Positions 44,850-54,391 of a stretch of 64,000 nucleotides of DNA are shown in pieces. Position numbers and translations under genes: made by a program. The stretch comes from Phycobacter sedimenti (GTDB lineage: Bacteria > Pseudomonadota > Alphaproteobacteria > Rhodobacterales > Rhodobacteraceae). The stretch is from positions 131,249 through 195,248 of the forward strand of contig NZ_JBBVGR010000010.1 of the NCBI RefSeq assembly GCF_038148855.1, given 5' to 3'. How positions within the stretch are numbered: the stretch's first letter is position 1; each line of letters opens with the position of its first letter. Under the pieces are notes generated by a model, which did no database searches, was not told the origin of the DNA, and worked only from the letters and a program-made list of their open reading frames with translations.

Positions 44850-45100
44850 CTAGAGCTTTCGTGACAAAAAATCGTTGGCAACTGCATTCGGCCACTCATT
44901 CGAAAGCATGGCATTCGCGGCCTCCCCCCGCGATCTTGGCATGCAGTTCTTTGACCGGTTCCTCGTCAATGGCCCAAGCCGTCGCCTGAGCTGCATCGCT
45001 AGCCTAGGACCGGGAATGCATCTTGCCTGCAAGAGCCGTGAAGTCAGGCATGAACGGAAAGTGAAGTCGGTCGGCATGCGTCGATCAGGTGTCCTCCCAA
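44850..45100 (-). pseudogene. Decayed IS3-type OrfA transposase remnant
   Basis: In shifting minus-strand frames, the pieces AIDEEPVKELHAKI and VANDFLSRKL recall the LHAKIGxLTVENDFL heptad motif of IS3-family OrfA proteins. The frame changes within about 50 bp and neither end of the element is recognisable. It suggests an old insertion between the RiPP cluster and the transporter operon. Confidence 0.4.
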
Positions 45101-45263
45101 AGCACCGCGTCCGAGACTAAAGGCGGCAATTTGCAGATTCTGGCCACCGATAGCGCCGCCGCAGGGCCTTGCATGAACGGTTCCGCTCTCGCATCGCAGA
45201 GCTCCGCAGTGCATCGGTTTTGTGCATTTAAGGCCTTTGCATATTCACAAACACATCAGGCAG

Positions 45264-45313
45264 TTGACAGGTCAAGATTAACGAACCAATATCACATTGG
45301 TTCGATTGGTTCG
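45264..45313 (+). promoter_or_regulatory. Sigma70-like promoter with overlapping palindrome and direct repeat
   Basis: TTGACA (45264-45269), a 17-bp spacer and CAATAT (45287-45292) form a good promoter for the peptide transporter operon. A perfect inverted repeat CGAACCAAT-atcac-ATTGGTTCG covers 45282-45304, over the -10 box, and a second ATTGGTTCG follows directly at 45305-45313. Repression by a dimeric regulator is suggested; the operon's own GntR protein (53613) is one candidate. Confidence 0.6.
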
Positions 45314-45341
45314 AGTCCAGCAGAAAAGAGAGGATCCGATT

Positions 45342-46358
45342 ATGCCGTCGGAACAGGTTCTTGAAGAGAATTCCGCAAAGGACGTTTTGCGGCTGGAGGA
45401 CTTCAAGCTGCGATTTCGTGGACAAGATGCCGCCACGGTCAACGGGCTGAGCCTGAAGGTCTCGACCGGTGAAATCCTCTGTATTGTGGGCGAGTCTGGG
45501 TGCGGGAAAAGCGTCACCGCAATGTCGATCATGGGGCTGCTACCCAAGGGGTCTTCCGATGTTCTGTCGGGAAAACTGAGCTTTTTGGGAAAAACCTACG
45601 ATTTGAAGGTGGATAACCTGCCTGCAGACCAACGTGGCAATCAGATCGCGATGATCTTTCAGGAGCCGATGACCTCGCTCAACCCCTCCTTCACGGTGGG
45701 CGATCAGATTGCGGAAACCATTGTCCAGCATCAGGGCGGCGGGCGCAGCTCGGCGATGCGTCATGCCCGCCTCATGCTGGAGAAGGTTGGGATCCCGGCG
45801 CCAGAACAACGCCTGAAAGAATATCCGCACCAATTATCCGGTGGCATGCGCCAGCGGGTCATGATTGCCATGGCCCTGGCCAATGACCCCAAGCTGTTGA
45901 TCGCAGATGAGCCGACCACGGCACTGGACGTGACCATTCAGGCGCAAATTCTCGATCTGATTTGCGATTTGCGCCGTGAGACAGGCATGGGAACGATCAT
46001 GATCACCCACGATCTGGGCGTGGTTGCGGAAATCGCCGACAGTGTCGCTGTCATGTATGGCGGTGAGGTGGTCGAACAGGGCACTGCTCAGGAAATTTTC
46101 AGCAATCCCCAGCACCCTTACACCATCGGCCTGATGAGCGCGATGCCGCGCCTTGATCAGCCCGGCACCCGCCTGAGCACAGTTCCCGGTTCAGTCCCGG
46201 CGATCCGCAACATGCCGAAGGGGTGCCGTTTTCGCAACCGGTGCGCCTTTTCCGCCAGTGCGTGCAGCGAGCGCCCGGCGCTGCGGGCGTTTGGCCCGGA
46301 CCACAGCGTTGCCTGTCATTTCGCGCCACTGGAGCAGAACACGGCGGTGCAGGCATGA
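45342..46358 (+). CDS. Oligopeptide ABC transporter ATP-binding protein (DppD-like)
   Basis: 338 residues from the ATG at 45342 (AGAGAGGAT upstream). Walker A GESGCGKSVTAMSIMGL, Q-loop, signature HQLSGGMRQRVMIAMAL, Walker B LLIADEPTTALDV and the C-terminal oligopeptide/dipeptide (oligo_HPY) region with GCRFRNRC and a second Cys, typical of Dpp/Opp/Gsi ATPases. First gene of a nine-gene plus-strand set. Overlaps the next gene by ATGA. Confidence 0.92.
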   Translation: MPSEQVLEENSAKDVLRLEDFKLRFRGQDAATVNGLSLKVSTGEILCIVGESGCGKSVTAMSIMGLLPKGSSDVLSGKLSFLGKTYDLKVDNLPADQRGNQIAMIFQEPMTSLNPSFTVGDQIAETIVQHQGGGRSSAMRHARLMLEKVGIPAPEQRLKEYPHQLSGGMRQRVMIAMALANDPKLLIADEPTTALDVTIQAQILDLICDLRRETGMGTIMITHDLGVVAEIADSVAVMYGGEVVEQGTAQEIFSNPQHPYTIGLMSAMPRLDQPGTRLSTVPGSVPAIRNMPKGCRFRNRCAFSASACSERPALRAFGPDHSVACHFAPLEQNTAVQA

Positions 46359-47458
46359 CTTCGAACACCATTCTGGACGCTCAAGGTCTGACCAAGCACT
46401 TCGGCGGCAAGGGCTTCTTGAACAAGGCCCCCTTGGTGCGGGCCGTGGACGATGTTTCGCTGCAGATCCAACAGGGCGAAACCTTTGCCATCGTTGGAGA
46501 GTCGGGCTGCGGCAAGTCCACTCTTGCGCGCCTGCTGATGCGACTTCTGTCACCGACATCTGGACAGATGATGTTTGACGGGCAGGACATCAGCGATGCC
46601 AGTGGCCGCCAGTTGACGCGCCTTCGCCGCGACATGCAGTTCATTTTCCAGGATCCGTTCTCGTCGCTCAACCCGCGCATGACCGTCGGCAAACTGATCG
46701 GAGAGCCGCTGGAAGTGCACGCTCCGGACCTGAACGCCAGGCAAAGGCGCACGCGGGTTTCTGAAATCATGCGCAAGGTCGGATTGCCCGCCGAGCACGC
46801 CAACAGATACCCCCACGAGTTCTCAGGGGGGCAGCGTCAGCGGATTGGTATCGCCCGGGCGCTGGTCTCGGGGCCGAAACTCGTGATCGGCGACGAACCG
46901 GTTTCCGCCCTTGATGTGTCGGTTCAGGCGCAGGTAATCAACCTGCTGGCCGACCTCAAGGAAGAGCTCGGGCTGACGCTGGTCATCATCGCGCACGATC
47001 TGGGCGTGATCCGCCACATGAGTGACCGGGTCGCAGTCATGTACCTTGGCCGGATCGTCGAGATGGGCACGACAGAGGCCGTGTTTGCCCAGCCGCGCCA
47101 TCCTTACACACAGGCCCTGTTGGCCTCGATCCCCGGACCGCGTTCCTCAGGGGAGGAGAGCCAGGTCCGGCTGACCGGTGAGATGCCCAGCCCCGCCGCG
47201 CCCCCGCCCGGATGCCGGTTCCATACCCGGTGTCCCTTTGCCGAAGCGCGGTGCAAGACGGCTGTTCCGCAGTTGGATCCTGTTGCCGATGACAACCATC
47301 AGGTGGCCTGTCACCGCTGGGCGGAGATCGCACCAATGAACAGCGCAACAGCCGAAATTGAGCACTCCCAGAGCGCCGAAGAGCGTTTCGCCCTCTATCG
47401 AGAGGCGATCGAAGGCGGCAGCGTTACCCATCGCACGACCCAGCCCCCGCGATCATAA
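46355..47458 (+). CDS. Oligopeptide ABC transporter ATP-binding protein (DppF-like)
   Basis: 367 residues from the ATG at 46355, which overlaps the previous stop. Walker A GESGCGKSTLARLLM, signature HEFSGGQRQRIGIARAL, Walker B LVIGDEPVSALDVS, and C-terminal PGCRFHTRCPFAEARC. A ~50-residue acidic C-terminal extension (ATAEIEHSQSAEERFALYRE) is longer than usual. Works as a pair with the first ATPase. Confidence 0.91.
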   Translation: MTSNTILDAQGLTKHFGGKGFLNKAPLVRAVDDVSLQIQQGETFAIVGESGCGKSTLARLLMRLLSPTSGQMMFDGQDISDASGRQLTRLRRDMQFIFQDPFSSLNPRMTVGKLIGEPLEVHAPDLNARQRRTRVSEIMRKVGLPAEHANRYPHEFSGGQRQRIGIARALVSGPKLVIGDEPVSALDVSVQAQVINLLADLKEELGLTLVIIAHDLGVIRHMSDRVAVMYLGRIVEMGTTEAVFAQPRHPYTQALLASIPGPRSSGEESQVRLTGEMPSPAAPPPGCRFHTRCPFAEARCKTAVPQLDPVADDNHQVACHRWAEIAPMNSATAEIEHSQSAEERFALYREAIEGGSVTHRTTQPPRS

Positions 47459-47515
47459 AAACAATAAACACTTGGAACCAAAGAAAAACACACAACCGAC
47501 AGAGAGGATACTGAC

Positions 47516-49042
47516 ATGAAAAATCTGAAACCGACACTGATGGCTGCCCTGCTGGGTGCAACAGCGATCGGGATGGCGGCTACTGGCGCAAGCGCCAAAG
47601 ACCTGCGCATTGGCCTGCAATCGGATGCCGATGTGCTTGACCCGGATCAGTCCCGTACCTTCGTCGGGCGCATCGTCTATGCCTCCATGTGCGACAAGCT
47701 GGTCGACATCACGCCCGAACTGGAAATCATTCCGCAGCTGGCCACCGCCTGGCAGGTCTCCGAGGATGGCACGACGGTGACCATGCAGTTGCGCGAGGGC
47801 GTCGTCTTCCACGATGGCACCCCATTCAACGCCGAAGCGGTCGCCGCAAACATCGAGCGGTCCAAGACGATGGACGAGTCGCGCCGCAAGTCGGAGCTGT
47901 CCTCGATCACGTCAACCGAGGTGACCGGCGAATATGAAATCAAGCTGAACCTCAAGGGGCCCGACGCGACGCTTATGGCGCAGCTGGCTGACCGCGCCGG
48001 CATGATGATTTCCCCCACCGCTGCTGCAGCCGCTGGCGCGGATTTCGGGCTCAATCCCGTTTGCTCGGGCCCGTTCAGCTTTGAAGAGCGCGTCGCTCAG
48101 GACAAAATCGTACTGAAGCGGTTCCCGGACTACTGGAATGCGGACGCCATAGCATTCGACAGCGTCACATTCCTGCCGATCCCGGATACGACCGTACGTC
48201 TTGCCAACCTGCAGTCGGGCGATATCGATATGCTGGAGCGTCTGGCAGCCACCGACCTGGCACAAGCCAATGCCAACAGCGACATCGAAGTCGCCAGCGC
48301 GGTTTCCCTTGGATATCAGGGCATTACCTTCAACGTGAACAATGGGCCCAAGGGTGACAATCCCTGGGGCAACGACCAGCGTCTGCGCCAGGCCTTCAGT
48401 TATGCCATCGATCGCAACGCGATCAACCAGGTGGTGTTCGAAGGCGCCTTTGCGGCCGGCAACCAACCTTACCCGCCAACTTCGCCCTGGTATGACACGG
48501 ATCACCCGGTGCCCGCCCGCGATGTGGCCAAGGCCAAAGCTCTACTCGCCGAAGCAGGCTATCCCGACGGCCTTGAACTGGAAGTACAGGTGCCCAACAC
48601 GACCGTGCCGCTGCAACTGATGCAGGTGGTGCAGGCCATGGCGGCCGAGGCTGGGATCAATGTGAAGATCACCTCCAAGGAGTTCGCCACCCTCTTGGCA
48701 GATCAGTCCGCCGGGGAATACACCGCCAGCCAGATCGGCTGGTCCGGCCGGGTCGATCCCGATGGCAACATCCACCAGTTCATGACCACTGATGGCGGCA
48801 TCAACGACAGCAAGTTCTCGAACCCAGCCGTGGACGAGGCACTCAATGCTGCGCGCGTTGCCGCCAGCACCGAGGACCGCAAGGCCGCGTATGACGCTGC
48901 CCGCGACATCCTGGTCGAGGAATCGCCGATCGTTTACCTCTATCACCAGACCTGGATCTGGGCGCATAGCAGCAAACTTGACGGTTTCACACCTTATCCG
49001 GACGGGATGATCCGCCTCGAAGGCGTCACCTGGACCGAGTAA
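47516..49042 (+). CDS. Oligopeptide ABC transporter substrate-binding protein
   Basis: 508 residues, SBP_bac_5 family. Signal peptide about 1-27 (ends GASA-KD). DLRIGLQSDADVLDPDQ at the N-terminus and later VVFHDGTPFNAEAV and RQAFSYAIDRNAINQ are family hallmarks. It binds peptides or peptide-like ligands in the periplasm. Linked to a gamma-glutamyltransferase and an amidase, so gamma-glutamyl compounds or glutathione are possible ligands. GAGAGGA ribosome site. Confidence 0.92.
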   Translation: MKNLKPTLMAALLGATAIGMAATGASAKDLRIGLQSDADVLDPDQSRTFVGRIVYASMCDKLVDITPELEIIPQLATAWQVSEDGTTVTMQLREGVVFHDGTPFNAEAVAANIERSKTMDESRRKSELSSITSTEVTGEYEIKLNLKGPDATLMAQLADRAGMMISPTAAAAAGADFGLNPVCSGPFSFEERVAQDKIVLKRFPDYWNADAIAFDSVTFLPIPDTTVRLANLQSGDIDMLERLAATDLAQANANSDIEVASAVSLGYQGITFNVNNGPKGDNPWGNDQRLRQAFSYAIDRNAINQVVFEGAFAAGNQPYPPTSPWYDTDHPVPARDVAKAKALLAEAGYPDGLELEVQVPNTTVPLQLMQVVQAMAAEAGINVKITSKEFATLLADQSAGEYTASQIGWSGRVDPDGNIHQFMTTDGGINDSKFSNPAVDEALNAARVAASTEDRKAAYDAARDILVEESPIVYLYHQTWIWAHSSKLDGFTPYPDGMIRLEGVTWTE

Positions 49043-49139
49043 TAGCGCCTCTTCGCCGCCCTGGCCAAAACCGGGGCGGCATGCCCTCTGTCTCAGCCCC
49101 TGCTCGGGCGGGGTTCCCCAAGAAACCAGGTTTTCGCCC

Positions 49140-50084
49140 ATGCTCTTGTTCCTGATGCGCCGCATTCTGATTGCGGTGCCGACGATCATTTTGATCTCGA
49201 TCTTTGTCTTCGCGCTGCAAAAGCTCCTGCCGGGGGATCCTCTGCTTGTACTCGCAGGCGAAGAGCGCGATCCGGCGGTGCTGGAACTCCTGCGCGAGAA
49301 GTACCGGCTGAACGATCCGATCCATGTGCAGTATTTCACCTGGATCACCAATGCCTTGCAGGGGGATCTGGGTATCTCGCTGCGCACCAATCAGCCGGTG
49401 ACCGAACTGATGCTGCAAAAACTGCCCGTGACTCTGCAGCTTGCGGCCATGTCCATGATCTTTGCCCTTGTGATCGGGGTACCTGCCGGCATTCTGTCGG
49501 CCTATCGCAAGGGCACGCTGACCGACTACGTGGCAAACGTGGTCGCCCTCTCGGGATTGTCGATCCCGAATTTCTGGCTCGGGATCATGCTGATCCTGCT
49601 GGTCTCCGTCAAATGGCAGCTTCTGCCTGCTTCCGGATACGTGCCCCTGTCCGAGGACTTCGGTCAGTCTATCCGGACCATGCTCATGCCCGCCTTCGTA
49701 CTGGGAACGGCCTTGGCCGCGACGATGATGCGCCATACGCGATCAGCCATGCTGGGCGTCCTGAGTGCCGACTATGTCCGTACTGCCCGTGCGAAGGGAC
49801 TAAGCGAGCGCCGCGTCGTCCTGAAACATGCCTTTCGCAATGCGCTGACACCGATCGTTACCCTCACGGCACTGTTGTTCGGCGAACTGGTAGCCGGAGC
49901 GGTCCTGACTGAACAGATCTTTACCATACCGGGCTTTGGCAAAATGGTCGTCGATGCCGTGTTCAACCGCGACTACGCCGTGGTGCAGGGCATTGTTCTG
50001 GTTACCGCGGTCGGTTTCATCGTGATGAACCTCCTGGCCGATGTCCTGTACTTCATCCTCAACCCGCGTCTGAGAGGGCAATGA
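49140..50084 (+). CDS. Oligopeptide ABC transporter permease (DppB-like)
   Basis: 314 residues, six membrane helices. N-terminal LMRRILIAVPTIILISIFVF, the DPIHVQYFTWITNALQGDLG periplasmic loop and the EAA-type coupling motif YVRTARAKGLSERRVVLKHA are typical. Follows the binding protein by 97 bp. Confidence 0.92.
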   Translation: MLLFLMRRILIAVPTIILISIFVFALQKLLPGDPLLVLAGEERDPAVLELLREKYRLNDPIHVQYFTWITNALQGDLGISLRTNQPVTELMLQKLPVTLQLAAMSMIFALVIGVPAGILSAYRKGTLTDYVANVVALSGLSIPNFWLGIMLILLVSVKWQLLPASGYVPLSEDFGQSIRTMLMPAFVLGTALAATMMRHTRSAMLGVLSADYVRTARAKGLSERRVVLKHAFRNALTPIVTLTALLFGELVAGAVLTEQIFTIPGFGKMVVDAVFNRDYAVVQGIVLVTAVGFIVMNLLADVLYFILNPRLRGQ

Positions 50085-50085
50085 C

Positions 50086-50967
50086 ATGAGCAATGCCTCA
50101 GCCCCCGCCTCCACCGACACCACGCTTGATGGCGCGTCGGAGAACCGCGTCTGGAAAAAGTTCCGCGCGCATCGCAGTGCCCTTCTTGGTGGCGTCCTCG
50201 TTGTCTTCTTTATCCTGATCGCGATCCTGGCGCCGATCTTGCCGATCCCGGATCCGGCAGCAACGGATTGGGGCGCGGTAAGAAAAGCGCCATCAGCGGC
50301 CCATTGGATGGGAACCGATGAGATTGGCCGCGACGTCCTGTCCCGCCTTGTCTGGGGGGCGCAGGCCTCATTGCTGGCGGGCGTGATCTCTGTCGGCATC
50401 GCACTGGCGCTTGGCGTTCCCTTGGGCATTCTTGCTGGCTATTTCGGCGGCTGGATCGATGCGGTGATCTCGCGCTGCACCGAGGCTCTGCTGGCGGCGC
50501 CGTTCCTGATCCTCGCCATCGCACTGGCGGCCTTTCTCGGCCCGTCCCTGACCAATGCCATGATCGCAATCGGCATCTCGGCGACGCCGATCTTTATCCG
50601 CCTGACACGCGGGCAGGTTCTGAACGTGCGGTCCGAGGATTACGTCGACAGCGCCCTTGCGATCGGATTGCCCACCCCCAAGATCCTGCGGCGCTATATC
50701 CTGCCCAATGTTCTGCCGCCGATCCTTGTTCAGGCAACGCTGACGATTGCCACCGCGATCATCGCAGAGGCTTCCCTTTCCTTCCTGGGACTAGGCCAGC
50801 AGGCACCGGCACCAAGCTGGGGGTCCATGCTGAATACGGCCAAGAACTTTCTCAATCAGGCGCCCTGGATGGCGCTATGGCCAGGTATCTCCATCTTCCT
50901 GGTCGTCCTCGGTTTCAACCTTCTCGGCGACGGACTGCGCGATGCGCTGGACCCTCGCGAGCACTAA
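50086..50967 (+). CDS. Oligopeptide ABC transporter permease (DppC-like)
   Basis: 293 residues, five or six membrane helices. The N-terminal KFRAHRSALLGGVLVVFFIL, HWMGTDEIGRDVLSRLVWGA, and coupling motif YVDSALAIGLPTPKILRRYI identify it. One base separates it from the DppB-like gene. Confidence 0.92.
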   Translation: MSNASAPASTDTTLDGASENRVWKKFRAHRSALLGGVLVVFFILIAILAPILPIPDPAATDWGAVRKAPSAAHWMGTDEIGRDVLSRLVWGAQASLLAGVISVGIALALGVPLGILAGYFGGWIDAVISRCTEALLAAPFLILAIALAAFLGPSLTNAMIAIGISATPIFIRLTRGQVLNVRSEDYVDSALAIGLPTPKILRRYILPNVLPPILVQATLTIATAIIAEASLSFLGLGQQAPAPSWGSMLNTAKNFLNQAPWMALWPGISIFLVVLGFNLLGDGLRDALDPREH

Positions 50968-50985
50968 CTCAATACGGAGACCTTT

Positions 50986-52776
50986 ATGTCCGACTTCACA
51001 ACACGGCCCGAGATCCGTGGCACCTTCGGGGCAGTGACCTCGACCCACTGGATCGCCTCGACCGTAGGCATGAGCATTCTCGAAAAGGGCGGAAATGCCT
51101 TTGATGCAGCGGTCGCCACGGGGTTGACGCTGCAGGTGGTCGAGCCGCATCTGAATGGTCCTGGCGGCGATATGCCGGCCATCTTTCACTCCGTTGCGAC
51201 GGGCAGGACCGAAGTCCTGTGTGCGCAGGGCGTGGCCCCTGCTGCAGCCACAATCGAGCACTACAAGACGCAGGGTCTTACCCTGATCCCCGGATCAGGC
51301 CTGCTGGCCACGGTGGTGCCGGGTGCCTTTGACGGATGGATGCTGATGCTGCGTGATCACGGATCGCTCAGCCTGCGCGAGGTGATGGCCCCTGCGATTT
51401 CCTACGCCCGGGACGGGCACCCCATCTTGCCCCGCGTCGCCAATACCATCGCGGGGCTGGCCGAGTATTTTGCCCGTGAGTGGCCAAGTTCCGCCGCTGT
51501 CTGGACGCCGGGCGGCAAGGCACCCAAGCCCAATGCGCTGTTCAAGAATCCGGATCTGGCAGATACCTATCAACGCCTCGTCGATCTTGCAGAGGCCGCA
51601 AGCGGAGACCGGGCGCAACAGATCGATGCGGCCCGGCAGGAATGGCGCGAGGGGTTCGTGGCCGAAGCCATCTTCGACTACCTCAAAGACGCCCACGTGA
51701 TGGATGTGTCGGACAAAAAACACAGCGCGGTTCTGGCGCCCGAGGATCTGAAGTCCTGGCGCGCGACCTACGAGGCTCCGCTGAGCTATGAGTACGAAGG
51801 CTGGACCGTGCACAAGACCGAGGCCTGGAGCCAGGGGCCTGTCATGCTGCAGGGACTGGCGATCCTGAAAGGCTTCGACCTCGGCGCGATGGATCCATTC
51901 GGCGCAGAGTTCGTGCACACCGTGACCGAAGCGATGAAACTGGCCTACGCAGACCGGGAAGCCTACTACGGTGACCCAGCGCATAGCGAGGTCCCGATGG
52001 ATTACCTGCTGAGCGAAGACTACAACTCAGAGCGCCGCAAGCTGATCACGGACCAGGCCTCGACCGAGCAACGCCCGGGGCGGGTACCCGGTTTCGAGCA
52101 TCTGGCCGACGCTTACATCGAACGCTCGGCCCGCGACTTCAATGTCGGACCGGTTGAAGCGCAAGAACCGACCATGTCGCACCTGACCGAAAAGCGGGGC
52201 GACACCGTGCATCTTGATGTGATCGACCGCTGGGGCAACATGGTGGCCGCAACACCATCCGGGGGCTGGCTGCAAAGCTCTCCGGTGATCCCCAGCCTTG
52301 GCTTTCCGCTGAACTCACGGGCGCAGATGTTCTGGCTTGAAGAAGGTCTGCCGACCTCCCTTGCGCCCGGGCGCAGACCGCGCACCACCTTGACGCCAAG
52401 CCTCGCCGAAAAAGACGGCACCCAGCTGGTCTTTGGCACGCCGGGCGGCGACCAGCAGGATCAGTGGCAGCTGATCTGGTTCCTGCGGTTTGTCCACTGG
52501 GGTATGGAATTGCAGCAATGCATGGATGCACCGCTCTTCCATTCGATGCACTTCCAGGGCTCTTTCTTCCCGCGCGAAGTACGCACCGCCGAAATGATGG
52601 TTGAACCGGCTTTTGGCGATGCGGTGATCGGCGACCTGCGTGACAGGGGGCACAACGTGGTTGTGGCCGACCCCTGGACCGTGGGGCGCCTCACGGCAGC
52701 CCTGCGCGAGCCGGACGGGATGCTGCGCGCCGCAGCGACCCCCCGTCTGATGCAAGCCTATGCGGTGGGCCGATGA
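50986..52776 (+). CDS. Gamma-glutamyltransferase family protein
   Basis: 596 residues, Ntn-hydrolase family. The autoprocessing nucleophile is Thr407 in GDTVHLDVIDRWGNMVAATPSGG, the usual start of the small subunit, followed by SRAQMFWLEEGLPTSLAPGRRPRTTL and TPGGDQQDQWQ. No signal peptide, so it should act in the cytoplasm, cutting gamma-glutamyl bonds of compounds brought in by the transporter. The family also includes acylases without GGT activity. Overlaps the DUF1028 gene by 4 bp. Confidence 0.88.
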   Translation: MSDFTTRPEIRGTFGAVTSTHWIASTVGMSILEKGGNAFDAAVATGLTLQVVEPHLNGPGGDMPAIFHSVATGRTEVLCAQGVAPAAATIEHYKTQGLTLIPGSGLLATVVPGAFDGWMLMLRDHGSLSLREVMAPAISYARDGHPILPRVANTIAGLAEYFAREWPSSAAVWTPGGKAPKPNALFKNPDLADTYQRLVDLAEAASGDRAQQIDAARQEWREGFVAEAIFDYLKDAHVMDVSDKKHSAVLAPEDLKSWRATYEAPLSYEYEGWTVHKTEAWSQGPVMLQGLAILKGFDLGAMDPFGAEFVHTVTEAMKLAYADREAYYGDPAHSEVPMDYLLSEDYNSERRKLITDQASTEQRPGRVPGFEHLADAYIERSARDFNVGPVEAQEPTMSHLTEKRGDTVHLDVIDRWGNMVAATPSGGWLQSSPVIPSLGFPLNSRAQMFWLEEGLPTSLAPGRRPRTTLTPSLAEKDGTQLVFGTPGGDQQDQWQLIWFLRFVHWGMELQQCMDAPLFHSMHFQGSFFPREVRTAEMMVEPAFGDAVIGDLRDRGHNVVVADPWTVGRLTAALREPDGMLRAAATPRLMQAYAVGR

Positions 52777-53519
52777 CTTGGTCCGTGATAGCCCGCGATC
52801 CTGCGGATGGAGCAATCGGTCTGATTGTGGCCTCCCGTTTCTTTGCCTGCGGCGCGGCGGTCCCCTTCGTGGGGCCGACCGTGGCCGTCGCCTCGCAGGC
52901 GTTCTGCAATCCGGTATGGGGCACCGAGGGGCGCGCACGTCTGGCAGCCGGTGAATCCGCCCAAGATGTGCTGGCCGATTTTGTCGCCCGCGATCAGGGG
53001 CAAGCCATACGTCAGGCCCATATGATGGATGCGCAAGGTCGTTTTGCTGCGCATACAGGGAGCGACTGCGTTGACTGGGCCGGACATCTGATCGCCAGAG
53101 ATCACTCGGTGGCTGGAAACATGCTGGCAGGGCCGGAGGTGATCGAAGCCACCTCTGAGGCCTATGAAAAGCACGCCGACCTGCCCTTTGCCGAGCGGTT
53201 GATCATTGCCATGCAGGCCGGTGAGAGCGCTGGAGGAGACAAACGTGGTCGCCAGGCGGCGGGCTTGATCATCCATCGAGGCGAGGATCACGCATGGCTG
53301 GACATCCGGGCCGACGATCACAGCGATCCTCTGGCAGAGTTGGCACGCCTTTGGGATGTTGCCCAGGAGCGCTATGTGCATTTTGCCAAAGGCATGCCTG
53401 GCCGCGACAATTTTTCCGGGTTTCCCACGCGCGAGGGAATAGACGCTGACATCGCCGCAGCTGAGGCAAAACGCATCGCAGAAGGTCGAGCAAGCCGATC
53501 TCAGGCGGTGGACAAGTGA
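52773..53519 (+). CDS. DUF1028 family protein (Ntn-hydrolase-like)
   Basis: 248 residues. TWSVIARDPADGAIGLIVASRFFACGA at the N-terminus, VGPTVAVASQAFCNPVWG and the DHSVAGNMLAGPEV, RLIIAMQAGESAGGDKRGRQAA segments are the DUF1028 pattern. These proteins have an Ntn-hydrolase-like fold and are often linked with peptide uptake and GGT-like genes, as here; exact activity unknown. ATGA overlap with the GGT gene. Confidence 0.88.
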   Translation: MTWSVIARDPADGAIGLIVASRFFACGAAVPFVGPTVAVASQAFCNPVWGTEGRARLAAGESAQDVLADFVARDQGQAIRQAHMMDAQGRFAAHTGSDCVDWAGHLIARDHSVAGNMLAGPEVIEATSEAYEKHADLPFAERLIIAMQAGESAGGDKRGRQAAGLIIHRGEDHAWLDIRADDHSDPLAELARLWDVAQERYVHFAKGMPGRDNFSGFPTREGIDADIAAAEAKRIAEGRASRSQAVDK

Positions 53520-53612
53520 TGCCTGGAGCGCGTATCCCTCGTGGCGCGCCGCATCAACCGTCATGGCATTTTTGCGCGTGAAAACAGATCTCTCACGAGT
53601 AATATCCCGAAC

Positions 53613-54353
53613 ATGTCGTCTTCAATTCGCTCCGCATCCGTCGAACCTATAAAGCAGAAGGTGCTTGAGCTGATCAAATCAGGCAGCCTTCCCGCCGATG
53701 GCAAATTGCCAACTGAGCGGGTTCTTTCCGAGCATTTCGATGTCAGTCGCAGGTCTGTTCGTCTGGCCTTGGACAGCCTTGAAGAGCAGGGACTTGTCTG
53801 GCGCAGGCAGGGCAAGGGCACCTTTGCGGGACAGCCCGCCGACCCGACGGCAGACCTGGCGGCGAAGATCGCCGGAGAAACCAATGCGCTTCAGGTGATG
53901 GAGGCGCGTCTGTGCATCGAGCCGGAACTCGCCGCCCTTTGCGCCCGCCGGATGCGACCGGATGAGCTCGCCCGGTTGCGCAGGCTTGCTCAGCGCCAGT
54001 TTGAATCCAGCGGCCCAGAAGCGATCGAGCTTTGGGACGGGGCATTCCACCGCCTGATCGCACAATGCGCCCGAAACCGGCCCTTGCTGACGGCCTTCGC
54101 ACTGCTGGACAAGATCCGCGAAAACCCTGACTGGATCCGGATCCGGGCAAGGGCCCGAAGCGAGCCATCGCTGGAAGTGTCCAACTGCGAGCATATCACC
54201 ATTATCGAAGCGATTGCTGCGGGTGACCCCGATGTCGCACGTACGGCCATGCGAGACCACCTGACAACGCGCTTCGATGCGCTGCGCGATGAAATGGACC
54301 CATCCGACAGCAGCTGGGAAACTGAGCTGATCGATCTGGATAACGGCAAGTAA
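53613..54353 (+). CDS. GntR-family transcription regulator, FadR/FCD type
   Basis: 246 residues from the ATG at 53613; an in-frame GTG at 53541 would add 24 residues with no obvious domain, and neither start has a strong ribosome site. Winged HTH at about 10-75 (LPADGKLPTERVLSEHFDVS, RRQGKGTFAG), then an all-helical FCD ligand-binding domain with the metal-type residues in ELWDGAFHRLIAQCARN and CEHITIIEAIAAGDPDVAR. Probably controls this peptide/amide operon; the palindrome at 45282 is a candidate site. Confidence 0.87.
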   Translation: MSSSIRSASVEPIKQKVLELIKSGSLPADGKLPTERVLSEHFDVSRRSVRLALDSLEEQGLVWRRQGKGTFAGQPADPTADLAAKIAGETNALQVMEARLCIEPELAALCARRMRPDELARLRRLAQRQFESSGPEAIELWDGAFHRLIAQCARNRPLLTAFALLDKIRENPDWIRIRARARSEPSLEVSNCEHITIIEAIAAGDPDVARTAMRDHLTTRFDALRDEMDPSDSSWETELIDLDNGK

Positions 54354-54391
54354 CTTGCCCCTCGAACAGATGCAGAAAGGACAACCCAAGT

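Noticed and set aside
44875..45120. 81-codon plus-strand frame as a small gene
   Set aside because: No ribosome site or family features; the minus strand of the same stretch shows IS3 OrfA-like pieces instead.
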